Source of the DNA: Aeromicrobium sp. IC_218
GTDB taxonomy: Bacteria; Actinomycetota; Actinomycetes; Propionibacteriales; Nocardioidaceae
Assembly: GCF_004336805.1 (NCBI RefSeq)
Contig: NZ_SJXM01000012.1
Span: 1 to 64,000 of the forward strand
Direction of reading: 5' to 3'
Length of the DNA stretch: 64,000 nucleotides
Shown: piece by piece, positions 16,968 through 23,750 of the stretch
Position numbering within the stretch: the first letter of the stretch is position 1
Layout of the letters: each line of letters opens with the position of its first letter
Program-made: the position numbers and the translations under genes
The notes under the pieces: generated by a model
Seen by the model: the letters and a program-made list of their open reading frames with translations, nothing else
The model's database searches: none
Told to the model about the DNA's origin: nothing

Positions 16968-17861
16968 TCACCGCTCGGCGGCGACGAGCTCCTTGAGCGC
17001 CGGCCCCACTTCGTGGGCCCAGGTGCGGATGGTCGTCTCGTCGTCCGCGGCGAGCACGAACGTGCTGGTGCCGTGCAGCAGCGCCAGGTCGGCGAGCTGC
17101 TCGGCCCACAGGCGCGGCGGCCCCTCCAGGAAGCCCGACCCGTCGGCCGCGAAGCGTCCGGACACGTTGAGCAGGCGCCGGACGTCGGCCGGGTCGCGGC
17201 CGGCCTCGCGGGCCGCGCCGTCCACGCGCCGGCTCATCGGGCCGAGGTCGTCCAGGCCTCCGGAGAGGTAGCCGACGGAGGGGAGCCAGCCGTCGGCCAC
17301 GCGTCCGGTGAGCGCGAGCATCCGCGGCTTGTAGGCGCCGAGCCAGATGCCGACGTCGTGCGCCGGCGCGGGGCCGCGCTTGGCGCCCTTCACGCGGTGC
17401 AGGTCGCCGCCGGCCGTCGCGCCGCCGGACGCCCCGGTGTCCCACAGCGCCCGGACGACGTCGATCGCCTGCTCGAGCGCGTCGACGGCCCGGCCGGGCG
17501 TCAGGCGCTCACCGCCCATCGCCTCGATCGCGTCCCAGAACGCCCCGGTGCCGAGCCCCAGCTCGACGCGGCCGCCGCTCAGCAGGTCGAGCGACGCGAC
17601 CGAGCGGGCGAGCACGGCGGGCTGGCGCAGCGGCAGGTTCAGCACGTTGCCCGAGAGCGTCACGGTGGACGTCCGCGCGGCGACGAACGACAGCAGCGTC
17701 CAGGTGTCGAGGTAGCGCGGCTGGTACGGGTGGTCCTGGAACGTCACCAGGTCGATCCCGGCCTCCTCGGCCGCGACCGCGAGCCCGACGGGATGGCGCG
17801 GCGACGCGTTCGTCGGCGTGATGAACACGCCGAGGCGGATGTCCTGCCCGTAGTCGGCCAT
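16968..17861 (-). CDS. LLM-class (probably F420-dependent) oxidoreductase
   Basis: Protein of 297 residues of the luciferase-like monooxygenase fold. Diagnostic parts: LGVFITPTNASP at the start, VTFQDHPYQPRYLDTWTLLS near 38, a VTLSGNVLNLPLRQPAVLARSVASLD stretch (about 67-92), and GGRVELGLGTGAFWDA. This pattern is that of actinobacterial deazaflavin (F420)-dependent enzymes; the substrate is unknown. It follows a small membrane-protein gene by 24 bp on the same strand. Confidence 0.87.
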   Translation of the reverse strand: MADYGQDIRLGVFITPTNASPRHPVGLAVAAEEAGIDLVTFQDHPYQPRYLDTWTLLSFVAARTSTVTLSGNVLNLPLRQPAVLARSVASLDLLSGGRVELGLGTGAFWDAIEAMGGERLTPGRAVDALEQAIDVVRALWDTGASGGATAGGDLHRVKGAKRGPAPAHDVGIWLGAYKPRMLALTGRVADGWLPSVGYLSGGLDDLGPMSRRVDGAAREAGRDPADVRRLLNVSGRFAADGSGFLEGPPRLWAEQLADLALLHGTSTFVLAADDETTIRTWAHEVGPALKELVAAER

Positions 17862-17885
17862 GCCCGATGGTGGCGCGCCGTGGGG

Positions 17886-18158
17886 TCAGGCGCGCGTCGG
17901 GGCCCGCTTCGTCGAGGGCGACTGGTGCTCGAAGAAGGTGTGCGCGAACGTCACGATGAACACGCCGATCGCAGCGGCGCCCGCGGTCATGAGGGCCAGG
18001 TAGCCCCACGGCTCGCGGTCGACGACGCCCGCGGTGCTGAGCGCCAGCACCACGATGCCGGCGACGGTCGCGAGCGTGAGCGCGCCGGTGGCGACGGCCC
18101 AGCGACGGCGATGGGCAGGGAGAGGGTCGGGATCAGCGTTACTTGTAGCGTCAACGAT
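17886..18158 (-). CDS. Small two-helix membrane protein with a non-standard start (ATC proposed)
   Basis: A 90-residue frame on the minus strand ends at the TGA 17888-17886. It reads VDATSNADPDPLPAHRRRW, then two clear membrane helices (WAVATGALTLATVAGIVVLA about 20-39; YLALMTAGAAAIGVFIVTFA about 53-72) and a basic tail. The frame runs back to a stop about 24 nt upstream with no ATG, GTG or TTG before the first helix. A TATGGT box (18170-18165) sits 6 nt before an in-frame ATC at 18158-18156, the same geometry as the leaderless genes nearby, so ATC is proposed as the start. An alternative is a sequence error or frameshift from the ATG at 18169. It is followed by the LLM gene. Confidence 0.6.
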   Translation of the reverse strand: MVDATSNADPDPLPAHRRRWAVATGALTLATVAGIVVLALSTAGVVDREPWGYLALMTAGAAAIGVFIVTFAHTFFEHQSPSTKRAPTRA

Positions 18159-18215
18159 GCTTCGACCATAGCCGCGGGGCTGCGGAACTCAAGTCTCGTG
18201 CGCGGCCGCGCAGGG

Positions 18216-18297
18216 TGCCGGTGACAGGACTTGAACCTGCACGTCCGAGGACACAGGAACCTAAATCCTGCGTGTCTACCAGTTCCACCACACCGGC
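18216..18297 (-). tRNA. tRNA-Leu, anticodon UAG
   Basis: On the minus strand acceptor GCCGGTG pairs with CACCGGC; anticodon stem CAGGA/TCCTG encloses loop TTTAGGT with anticodon TAG; a long variable arm (GTCCTCGGAC) and TTCAAGT T-loop are present. Discriminator A; CCA is not encoded. Confidence 0.93.
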
Positions 18298-18343
18298 GGG
18301 TGCGGGACGAGTCTAGGCCAGCCCCGCGCGCGTCCCACCGACA

Positions 18344-18406
18344 CGCTGAGCGTGACGTATCGGGGCTCGACGAAGCAGTACCACCCCCCGAACGTCACGC
18401 TCAGCG
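18344..18406. repeat. 63-nt REP-like hairpin
   Basis: Arms 18344-18365 and 18386-18406 pair over 21 bp with a single bulged A (18359): CGCTGAGCGTGACGT pairs with ACGTCACGCTCAGCG and TCGGGG with CCCCGA. The loop is 20 nt (18366-18385). The right arm overlaps the last codons of the gene at 18401-18880. It lies between that gene and tRNA-Leu. Confidence 0.6.
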
Positions 18407-18880
18407 GGAACGGGACCACACCTCGGCGGTGAGGGCCTCGACGTCGCCCGGGTGGATGCGCTGCAGGTTGCGGCCACCGCGCTCGACCGTCTGGTGCACC
18501 GCGGCGGGCACCTCGTCGTCCGGCACCGGCGCGGGCAGCCAGTCGCACGGACGCACGTGGACGAGGTCGGCCGCGACCGCCTCGGGGGAGCCGTCGTACC
18601 GGTAGCCGCCCGTGATCCGGCCCAGGTGCAGTCCGGCGTCGGTCAGCGTCCAGGCGAACGAGCCGTCGGGCACGGCGACGAAGCGGCGCAGCCGGGCGGC
18701 GGCGCGCTCGTCCACCCGCTCGAGCGCCGCGACGGCCTCGTCGGCGCCGGCGGGGACGTCGTCCAGCACGCCGCCCATGCCGACGACGCCGGCCGCGAGA
18801 CCCCGCCGGGCGCCGCGACCGTCGTCGAGGGCGTCCGTGCGCGAGCGCATCGGCGCCCGCAGCACGACGAGCTTGCTCAC
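18401..18880 (-). CDS. Conserved-looking actinobacterial protein of unknown function
   Basis: Protein of 159 residues if it starts at the GTG 18880; a TACCGT box at 18911-18906 overlaps the other candidate GTG (18907), which favours 18880. No enzyme motif is recognised. The second half is distinctive: DGSFAWTLTDAGLHLGRITG followed by GYRYDGSPEAVAADLVHVRP and WLPAPVPDDEVPAAV. From memory, similar Trp- and Gly-rich proteins occur in related actinobacteria without known function. No signal peptide or membrane helix. Its stop codon lies inside a large hairpin. Confidence 0.7.
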   Translation of the reverse strand: MSKLVVLRAPMRSRTDALDDGRGARRGLAAGVVGMGGVLDDVPAGADEAVAALERVDERAAARLRRFVAVPDGSFAWTLTDAGLHLGRITGGYRYDGSPEAVAADLVHVRPCDWLPAPVPDDEVPAAVHQTVERGGRNLQRIHPGDVEALTAEVWSRSR

Positions 18881-18973
18881 GGACGAGCCTGCGTCAGGAA
18901 GAGGCACGGTACGCAGGCCCGTCCGTGAGGTGCTCGATGGTTCATTCGCTGCGCTCGCTCACGGACGAGCCGC

Positions 18974-19447
18974 TTAGGCGCCGAGGCCCAGGTCGCGGCG
19001 CAGCTTGGCCACGTGGCCGGTCGCCTTGACGTTGTACTGCGCCAGCTCGATCACGCCCTGCTCGTCGACGACGAACGTCGAGCGGATGACGCCCTCCACG
19101 ACCTTGCCGTAGAGCTTCTTCTCGCCGAAGGCGCCCCACGCGGTGAGGACCTCCTTGTCGGGATCCGACAGCAGCGTGATCGTCAGCCCGTCGCGCTCGC
19201 GGAACTTCGCCAGCTTGTCGGGCTTGTCCGGCGAGATGCCGAGCACGGTGTAGCCCTCGGCCTGGAGCCGGTCGATCGAGTCGCTGAAGTCGCACGCCTG
19301 CTTGGTGCAGCCGGGGGTCATCGCGGCGGGGTAGAAGTACACGATCACCTTCTGTCCGCGCAGCGACGAGAGCGTGACGCTCGTGCCGTCGTCGGCGGGG
19401 AGGGTGAAGTCGGGGGCCTGGTCTCCAGCCTGCAGTCGGGCGCTCAT
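18974..19447 (-). CDS. bcp: Peroxiredoxin of the Bcp/PrxQ type
   Basis: Thiol peroxidase of 157 residues that reduces hydroperoxides using thioredoxin. Peroxidatic Cys and resolving Cys are five apart in MTPGCTKQACDFSD (about 43-56), the hallmark of Bcp/PrxQ; ADDGTSVTLSSLRGQKVIVYF and YGKVVEGVIRSTFVVDE fit the family. The ATG at 19447 is preferred over a GTG two codons earlier because homologues begin near the Arg-Leu of this region. A copy of the GAGCGAGCGCAGCGA-type repeat follows the stop. Confidence 0.93.
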   Translation of the reverse strand: MSARLQAGDQAPDFTLPADDGTSVTLSSLRGQKVIVYFYPAAMTPGCTKQACDFSDSIDRLQAEGYTVLGISPDKPDKLAKFRERDGLTITLLSDPDKEVLTAWGAFGEKKLYGKVVEGVIRSTFVVDEQGVIELAQYNVKATGHVAKLRRDLGLGA

Positions 19448-19453
19448 GACCAC

Positions 19454-19487
19454 TATCCTGGCCTACGAGCGCGGGGGACCCCGCGCG
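19454..19487 (+). promoter_or_regulatory. -10 box and leader hairpin of the DUF3618 gene
   Basis: TATCCT at 19454-19459 faces the GTG at 19508. GCGCGGGG/CCCCGCGC (19469-19486) forms a small hairpin in the leader, ahead of the ribosome-binding site AAAGAGGA. Confidence 0.4.
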
Positions 19488-19507
19488 TGGCGACGAAAGA
19501 GGATGCT

Positions 19508-19756
19508 GTGGCGAAGTCCCGCAACGACGCGCTGGTCGACGAGATCGAGCAGACCCGCGAGCACCTGGCCCGCACGATCGACGAGCTCGTCGACCGGGCC
19601 AGCCCCAAGAACATCGCCTCGCGCCAGGTCGACCGGGTCAAGGCGCGCTTCGTCGCGCCCGACGGCTCGCCGCGCTTCGAGACGATCGTCCCGGTCGTCG
19701 GTGGCGTCGTGGCCGTCGTGGCCGCCGCCGTGGTGCTCCGCCGCCTGCTCACGTGA
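19508..19756 (+). CDS. DUF3618 family membrane-anchored protein
   Basis: Protein of 82 residues. N-terminal helix matches the DUF3618 pattern (DALVDEIEQTREHLARTIDE, about 7-26), and a C-terminal membrane helix is seen (VPVVGGVVAVVAAAVVL about 62-78) followed by Arg-Arg. Function is not established; such proteins are common in actinobacteria near stress and envelope genes. Start GTG with AAAGAGGA 5 nt before it. It precedes the repeat relay and GroES-like gene by 20 bp on the same strand. Confidence 0.85.
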   Translation: MAKSRNDALVDEIEQTREHLARTIDELVDRASPKNIASRQVDRVKARFVAPDGSPRFETIVPVVGGVVAVVAAAVVLRRLLT

Positions 19757-19787
19757 GCACGGCGGTCGTCGCCGAGGAGGTCCGCCC

Positions 19788-19871
19788 GTGACCGAGCACA
19801 GCGAGGGAGCCCATCCGGCTATCACGGGCGGTCCTCCTCATGCTGCCCTTCTCCCGGAGGTCCGCCCGTGA
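19788..19871 (+). CDS. Mini-ORF 1 of the repeat relay (27 codons)
   Basis: GTG start with GGAGG 7 nt before it. It encodes 27 residues (VTEHSEGAHPAITGG then PPHAALLPEVRP) and its TGA overlaps the GTG of mini-ORF 2 as GTGA. The peptide may have no role beyond carrying ribosomes through the anti-RBS. Translation is inferred from the ribosome-binding site. Confidence 0.45.
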   Translation: MTEHSEGAHPAITGGPPHAALLPEVRP

Positions 19872-19951
19872 CCGAGCGCAGCGAGGGAGCCCATCCGGCC
19901 ATCACGGGCGGTCCTCCTCATGCTGCCCTTCTCCCGGAGGTCCGCCCGTGA
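19868..19951 (+). CDS. Mini-ORF 2 of the repeat relay (27 codons)
   Basis: Near copy of mini-ORF 1 (VTERSEGAHPAITGG...), one residue changed (His to Arg). Its TGA overlaps the GTG of the GroES-like gene at 19948, so a ribosome finishing here is set on the next start. Confidence 0.45.
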   Translation: MTERSEGAHPAITGGPPHAALLPEVRP

Positions 19952-20271
19952 CCGCCGACAAGCTGCCGATCCGGATGCTGCACGACCGGCTGCTCGTGCG
20001 CCTGGACGCCGAGGCCGGCGACCGCCGCTCGACCGGCGGCATCGTCATCCCGGCCACCGCGGCCATGGGACGCCGGCTGTCGTGGGCACGGGTCGAGGCG
20101 GTCGGTGCGCAGGTGCGCTCGGTCGAGGTCGGCGACCGCGTCCTGTTCGACCCCGACGACCGTGCCGAGGTCGAGGTCCGGGGCGACTCGTACATCCTGC
20201 TGCGCGAGCGCGACCTGCACGCGGTCGCCGCCGAGCGGCTCGAGGAGGGCCAGACGGGCCTGTACCTGTGA
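19948..20271 (+). CDS. GroES-like (Cpn10 family) protein
   Basis: Protein of 107 residues with the Cpn10 fold: LHDRLLVRLD near the start, RRSTGGIVIP for the mobile-loop region, then VRSVEVGDRVLFDPDDRAEV and SYILLRERDLHAVAAE. It is not next to groEL, and the mobile-loop hydrophobic triplet is only loosely conserved, so it is likely a specialised paralogue, not the housekeeping co-chaperonin. The start GTG is the third copy of a repeated RBS-GTG unit, which suggests relayed translation. Followed by the FUSC gene after 34 bp. Confidence 0.87.
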   Translation: MTADKLPIRMLHDRLLVRLDAEAGDRRSTGGIVIPATAAMGRRLSWARVEAVGAQVRSVEVGDRVLFDPDDRAEVEVRGDSYILLRERDLHAVAAERLEEGQTGLYL

Positions 20272-20305
20272 GCGAGTGGACGAGCACGAGGGCGGTGGGA
20301 CGACG

Positions 20306-21433
20306 ATGAGCGAGCGAGGCGGCTTCGCGGCCTTCTCCCGGCGCCTGCCGGACGTGCGCCCGAGCCTGTCCCTGCGCGACCGGCTCATGCTGGTGCGCCG
20401 GCGGTGGCGCTTCCTGGTCCGGCTCGCGATCTCCACCTCGGTGGCCTACTTCGTCGCGACCGAGCTGTTCGGCCACTCGCAGGCCTTCTTCGCCCCCATC
20501 GCCGCCGTGCTGGTCATCAACTCCGGCGCCGGTCCGCGCAGCCGCACCCTCTACGAGCTGATCTTCGGCGTGGTGGTGGGCGTGGGCGTCGGCGAGCTGC
20601 TCATCCTGACGATGGGCCGCGGCGCCTGGCAGCTGGCGCTCATCGGGGTGCTCGCCGCCGCCGTCGGCCTGTTCCTCGGGCTCAAGGGTCTCGCCCTCAA
20701 CCAGGCGGCGAACTCCGCCGTGCTGCTGGCCGCGGTCGTCCCGCTCTCGGGGGCCGGCAACCCCGCCGTCACCCGCGTGCTGGACGCGCTCATCGGCGGC
20801 CTGTGCGGTCTGGCCATGATGATCCTGCTGCCACGCAACACCGTCCGCGACATCGGCGTGGAGGTGCAGGACGTCCTCAAGCAGGTCTCGGGCGCGCTCG
20901 ACGACGTCGCCGAGGCCCTGGCCACCGGCGAGCCCGCCGGCGCCGAGCGGGCGCTGGAGCGCACCCGCGAGCTGCAGCCGGCCGTCGAGACGCTGCGCTC
21001 GACCGCCGAGAACGTCTCCGAGATCGCGCGGATGTCGCCGATGCGCTGGACGCAGCGCGGGCACGTCAACCTGTACGTCGGCACGATCGCCCACATCGAC
21101 AACGCCGTGCGCGACGCCCGCGTCCTGGCTCGTCGTTCCTCGGCGATGCTGCGCCACCACGAGGTCGCCCCGGCCGGCATGGCCGACGCCGTCCGCTCGC
21201 TCGCCCGGGCGGTCGGCATCTTCGCCGACGACCTCGCGGTGCAGGCCGACTTCGAGGCGGCGCAGCTGGCGCTCATCGAGGCGGCGCGCACCGCCGTGCA
21301 CTCGCTGCCGGCCTCGCTCACGCTCAACACCGCGGCCGTCTCGGCCCAGGTCCGCTCGCTGTCGGCCGACCTGCTGCTGGCCAGCGGCATGACCCGCGAG
21401 GACCTCGACGAGCACCTCGACTTCGACGACTGA
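20306..21433 (+). CDS. FUSC-family inner membrane protein
   Basis: Protein of 375 residues. Six membrane helices in the first half (about 30-175: VRLAISTSVAYFVATELFG, FFAPIAAVLVINSG, FGVVVGVGVGELLILT, LIGVLAAAVGLFLGL and more), then a long cytoplasmic helical half (about 185-375). This is the architecture of FUSC/aromatic acid exporter-like proteins (DUF939-like). Substrate unknown. It follows the GroES-like gene closely and probably shares its transcript. Begins ATGAGCGAGCGAG, related to the dispersed short repeat seen elsewhere. Confidence 0.82.
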   Translation: MSERGGFAAFSRRLPDVRPSLSLRDRLMLVRRRWRFLVRLAISTSVAYFVATELFGHSQAFFAPIAAVLVINSGAGPRSRTLYELIFGVVVGVGVGELLILTMGRGAWQLALIGVLAAAVGLFLGLKGLALNQAANSAVLLAAVVPLSGAGNPAVTRVLDALIGGLCGLAMMILLPRNTVRDIGVEVQDVLKQVSGALDDVAEALATGEPAGAERALERTRELQPAVETLRSTAENVSEIARMSPMRWTQRGHVNLYVGTIAHIDNAVRDARVLARRSSAMLRHHEVAPAGMADAVRSLARAVGIFADDLAVQADFEAAQLALIEAARTAVHSLPASLTLNTAAVSAQVRSLSADLLLASGMTREDLDEHLDFDD

Positions 21434-21489
21434 CGCCGACGCGACACGCCGCGAGAACGACGCGACACGCCGCGCCGACGCCCAGATGG

Positions 21490-21519
21490 TGGACACGCGC
21501 TTGTGATCCGCGCTACGTT
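21490..21519 (+). promoter_or_regulatory. Promoter of the leader-peptide/attenuator unit
   Basis: TGGACA (21490-21495), 18-nt spacer, TACGTT (21514-21519). Transcription would start about 45 nt before the leader ATG at 21572. Confidence 0.6.
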
Positions 21520-21571
21520 GCTCCCGCCTTCCTGCCCGAAGGCACCGACACGCCCCAGGAGGTGATCACCG

Positions 21572-21661
21572 ATGTTCCACGTCACGAACCCGCGAGCCCT
21601 TGCGTTCGTCATCGTCACGTCCGACGCCGGTCGACCCTCCGGAGCTGTGCCCCGCCTGTAG
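21572..21661 (+). CDS. Leader peptide (29 residues) with an extended Shine-Dalgarno
   Basis: The frame reads MFHVTNPRALAFVIVTSDAG then RPSGAVPRL and stops with TAG at 21659-21661. AGGAGGTGATC (21558-21568) before it is a full-length match to the 3' end of 16S rRNA. The stop is directly followed by a small hairpin and then a T-tract terminator, the classic arrangement for ribosome-mediated attenuation. No run of a single regulatory codon is seen. Confidence 0.6.
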   Translation: MFHVTNPRALAFVIVTSDAGRPSGAVPRL

Positions 21662-21716
21662 CCAGTCACCTCTGGCTCAGCAGCCGCTTCGGACCCCGGT
21701 CCGAAGCGGTTTTTTT
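21660..21716 (+). terminator. Attenuator: small hairpin then U-tract terminator
   Basis: AGCCAG (21660-21665) pairs with CTGGCT (21672-21677), then CCGCTTCGGACC (21684-21695) pairs with 21698-21709 and seven Ts follow (21710-21716). It stands between the leader peptide and the 104-residue gene, not after a full gene. Confidence 0.85.
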
Positions 21717-21753
21717 GTCCCCACACCCACCCTCACCCGAAAGGAGGCGCGCC

Positions 21754-22068
21754 ATGAACACCACCCTCATCCCTTCCCCGACCCGTACGACCCTCATGCC
21801 CGCAGACGTCCCGACGACCACGAGCCCCGACTCGTCAGCACCGTCGGCCGCGACCACCCGAGAGGGGGTGAACACCGTGGCTCTCATCGAGATCCGCCGC
21901 CAGCGGACCGCTGCTCGCAGCCGCCGGCGCGCCTGGGACGAGCTGCCCGAGGCGGACCGCCAGGTCCTGATGCGCGAGGCCCGGCTGCGCATGCAGCGGG
22001 AGCGTGAGCTGCGCGCCGCACGCGACGCGCACGAGATGACCCTGTACGGGATGCGAGGCCAGCGTTGA
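21754..22068 (+). CDS. Attenuator-controlled basic protein of unknown function
   Basis: Protein of 104 residues from ATG 21754 with AAAGGAGG 7 nt before it. The first 41 residues are rich in Thr, Ser and Pro (MNTTLIPSPTRTTLMPADV...); the rest is a strongly charged helix with many Arg (RRQRTAARSRRRAWDELPEA, LMREARLRMQRERELRAARD). An in-frame GTG at 21877 with GAGGGGG before it could start a 63-residue form with only the basic helix. No cysteines, so it is not a WhiB protein. No membrane helix. The basic helix may bind RNA, the ribosome or DNA; that is inference. A 14-bp hairpin follows. Confidence 0.7.
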   Translation: MNTTLIPSPTRTTLMPADVPTTTSPDSSAPSAATTREGVNTVALIEIRRQRTAARSRRRAWDELPEADRQVLMREARLRMQRERELRAARDAHEMTLYGMRGQR

Positions 22069-22096
22069 GCCGCCCCGCCCCCGCCACCGCAGGACG

Positions 22097-22127
22097 GACG
22101 CCCCGAGGAGATGCTCCTCGGGGCGTC
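22097..22127 (+). terminator. Hairpin after the attenuator-controlled gene
   Basis: Arms GACGCCCCGAGGAG (22097-22110) and 22114-22127 pair perfectly over 14 bp with loop ATG; TGGTCGTTTC follows. Confidence 0.7.
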
Positions 22128-22244
22128 TGGTCGTTTCGGGCCATGCGGTCGTAGCCTGGAAGGACCACGAACGGTCGCACGGGCTTCGTCCGGAGGCCCG
22201 GTCTCGTTGGGTGGCCGTTCACCCGACCTGGATGGGCTGCGGCC

Positions 22245-23690
22245 ATGAACCTTCGTACTCGCTCGCGGCGCGTCACCGTCGCCGCTGCGGCCGGCGCCCT
22301 CGTCGTCGGCTCCTCCGCGCTGGCCTACGCGGCCACCGACCTGTCCGACCACGGTGGCGCGCAGCGCAACCACGGCGACAGGACCAAGACGATCGCCCGC
22401 GCCCTCGACGGCGGCAAGGCCGAGAACGTCATCCTGCTCATCGGCGACGGCATGGGCGACTCCGAGATCACCTCGGCCCGCAACTACGAGTACGGTGCCG
22501 CCGGACGTCTGCCCGGCATCGACGCCCTGCCGCTGACCGGCCAGTACACGACCTACTCGCTGGGCAAGGACGGCAAGCCCGACTACGTCCCCGACTCGGC
22601 CGCCACCGGCACCGCCTGGGCCACCGGCACGAAGTCCTACGACGGCGCCATCTCGGTCGACGTCGACGGCAAGCCGCAGGCGACGCTGCTCGAGCTGGCC
22701 AAGAAGAAGGGCCTGCGCACCGGCAACGTCAGCACCGCCGAGATCCAGGACGCGACGCCGGCCGTCCAGGTCGCACAGGTCACGAGCCGCCGCTGCTACG
22801 GCCCGGTCGCCACGACGGCGCAGTGCCCGACGAACGCGCTCGAGAACGGTGGCGAGGGCTCGATCAGCGAGCAGCTGCTCGACACGCGTCCCGACGTCAC
22901 CCTCGGCGGAGGTGCCGCGACGTTCTCGGAGGTCGCCGCGGCCGGACGCTGGAAGGGCAAGACGCTGCAGCAGCAGGCGGTCGAGCGCGGCTACCGGCTC
23001 GTCGACGACGCCGACTCGCTCGCGAAGGTCCGCACCGCCGACCAGCGCCAGCCGCTCCTCGGCCTGTTCGCGTCGGGCAACCTGGCCCAGCGCTGGGTCG
23101 GTCCGAAGGCCACCGCCGACGGCGGCAGCCAGCCGGCGCAGCGCTGCACCGAGAACCCCGAGCGCACCGACGCCCAGCCGACGCTGGCCGACCTGACCGA
23201 CAAGGCGATCGACCTGCTCGACGAGGACGGCCGCAAGGGCAAGGGCAAGGGCCACGGCAAGGACGCGGGCTTCTTCCTCCAGGTCGAGGGCGCGAGCATC
23301 GACAAGGCCGACCACGCGGCCAACGCCTGCGGGCAGATCGGCGAGCTGATCGACCTCGACGAGGCCGTGCAGGTCGCGCTGGACTACGCGAAGAAGGACG
23401 GCAACACCACGGTGATCGTCACCGCCGACCACGCGCACACCAGCCAGATCGTCGAGGCCGGCTCCACCACGCCGGGCTACACGGTGAACCTGCTCACCAA
23501 CGAGGACCGTCCGATGACGATCAACTACGCGACGGCCGAGGTCGAGGGCTCGCAGCAGCACACCGGCTCGCAGCTGCGCATCGCCGGCTACGGGCCGCAG
23601 GCCGCGAACGTGGTCGGGCTGACCGACCAGACCGACCTGTTCTTCACCGTCTCGCGGGCGCTGGGGCTCTCGAAGTCCGGACGCCACTGA
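22245..23690 (+). CDS. phoA: Alkaline phosphatase, PhoA type, secreted
   Basis: Phosphomonoesterase of 481 residues that frees phosphate outside the cell. Signal peptide about 1-30 (twin Arg in [17 protein letters not shown], ending YAA). Metal and catalytic motifs: [13 protein letters not shown] (Zn/Mg Asp), nucleophile Ser in [37 protein letters not shown] and [17 protein letters not shown] Lys/Gly-rich insert ([14 protein letters not shown], about 328-341) is unusual. TAGCCT at 22152-22157 is a likely -10 about 88 nt upstream. A 38-bp palindrome ends the gene. With the nuclease/5'-nucleotidase operon downstream it could serve phosphate scavenging. Confidence 0.95.
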   Translation: MNLRTRSRRVTVAAAAGALVVGSSALAYAATDLSDHGGAQRNHGDRTKTIARALDGGKAENVILLIGDGMGDSEITSARNYEYGAAGRLPGIDALPLTGQYTTYSLGKDGKPDYVPDSAATGTAWATGTKSYDGAISVDVDGKPQATLLELAKKKGLRTGNVSTAEIQDATPAVQVAQVTSRRCYGPVATTAQCPTNALENGGEGSISEQLLDTRPDVTLGGGAATFSEVAAAGRWKGKTLQQQAVERGYRLVDDADSLAKVRTADQRQPLLGLFASGNLAQRWVGPKATADGGSQPAQRCTENPERTDAQPTLADLTDKAIDLLDEDGRKGKGKGHGKDAGFFLQVEGASIDKADHAANACGQIGELIDLDEAVQVALDYAKKDGNTTVIVTADHAHTSQIVEAGSTTPGYTVNLLTNEDRPMTINYATAEVEGSQQHTGSQLRIAGYGPQAANVVGLTDQTDLFFTVSRALGLSKSGRH

Positions 23691-23703
23691 CCGTCCAGCA
23701 CGA

Positions 23704-23741
23704 CGACGGGGCCGGGACGATCGATCGTCCCGGCCCCGTCG
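23704..23741. terminator. 38-bp perfect palindrome between convergent genes
   Basis: 19-bp arms (CGACGGGGCCGGGACGATC and its complement) with no loop sequence, between the alkaline phosphatase stop (23690) and the CitE-like stop (23751). Probably a two-way terminator. Confidence 0.8.
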
Positions 23742-23750
23742 CGTGCTCGG

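Larger units (their letters stand above)
19776..19954 (+). repeat. Two and a quarter copies of an 80-bp tandem repeat carrying RBS and GTG start
   Basis: Full units at 19776-19855 and 19856-19935 differ at two positions (19798/19878 and 19820/19900); a third partial unit (19936-19954) supplies the RBS and start of the GroES-like gene. Each unit begins GGAGGTCCGCCCGTGA and has, 30 nt later, TCACGGGCGGTCCTCC (19822-19837; 19902-19917), its complement with one mismatch. Thus each anti-RBS can pair with the RBS before it or the next RBS after it. Confidence 0.9.

Noticed and set aside
21754..22068. WhiB7-like regulator behind the attenuator
   Set aside because: The protein has no cysteines and no WhiB signature.
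22206..22223. PHO-box-like GTTGGGT/GTTCACC pair before phoA
   Set aside because: The 11-nt spacing fits but the first half is poor, and it lies downstream of the likely -10 (22152-22157), so activation from there is doubtful.
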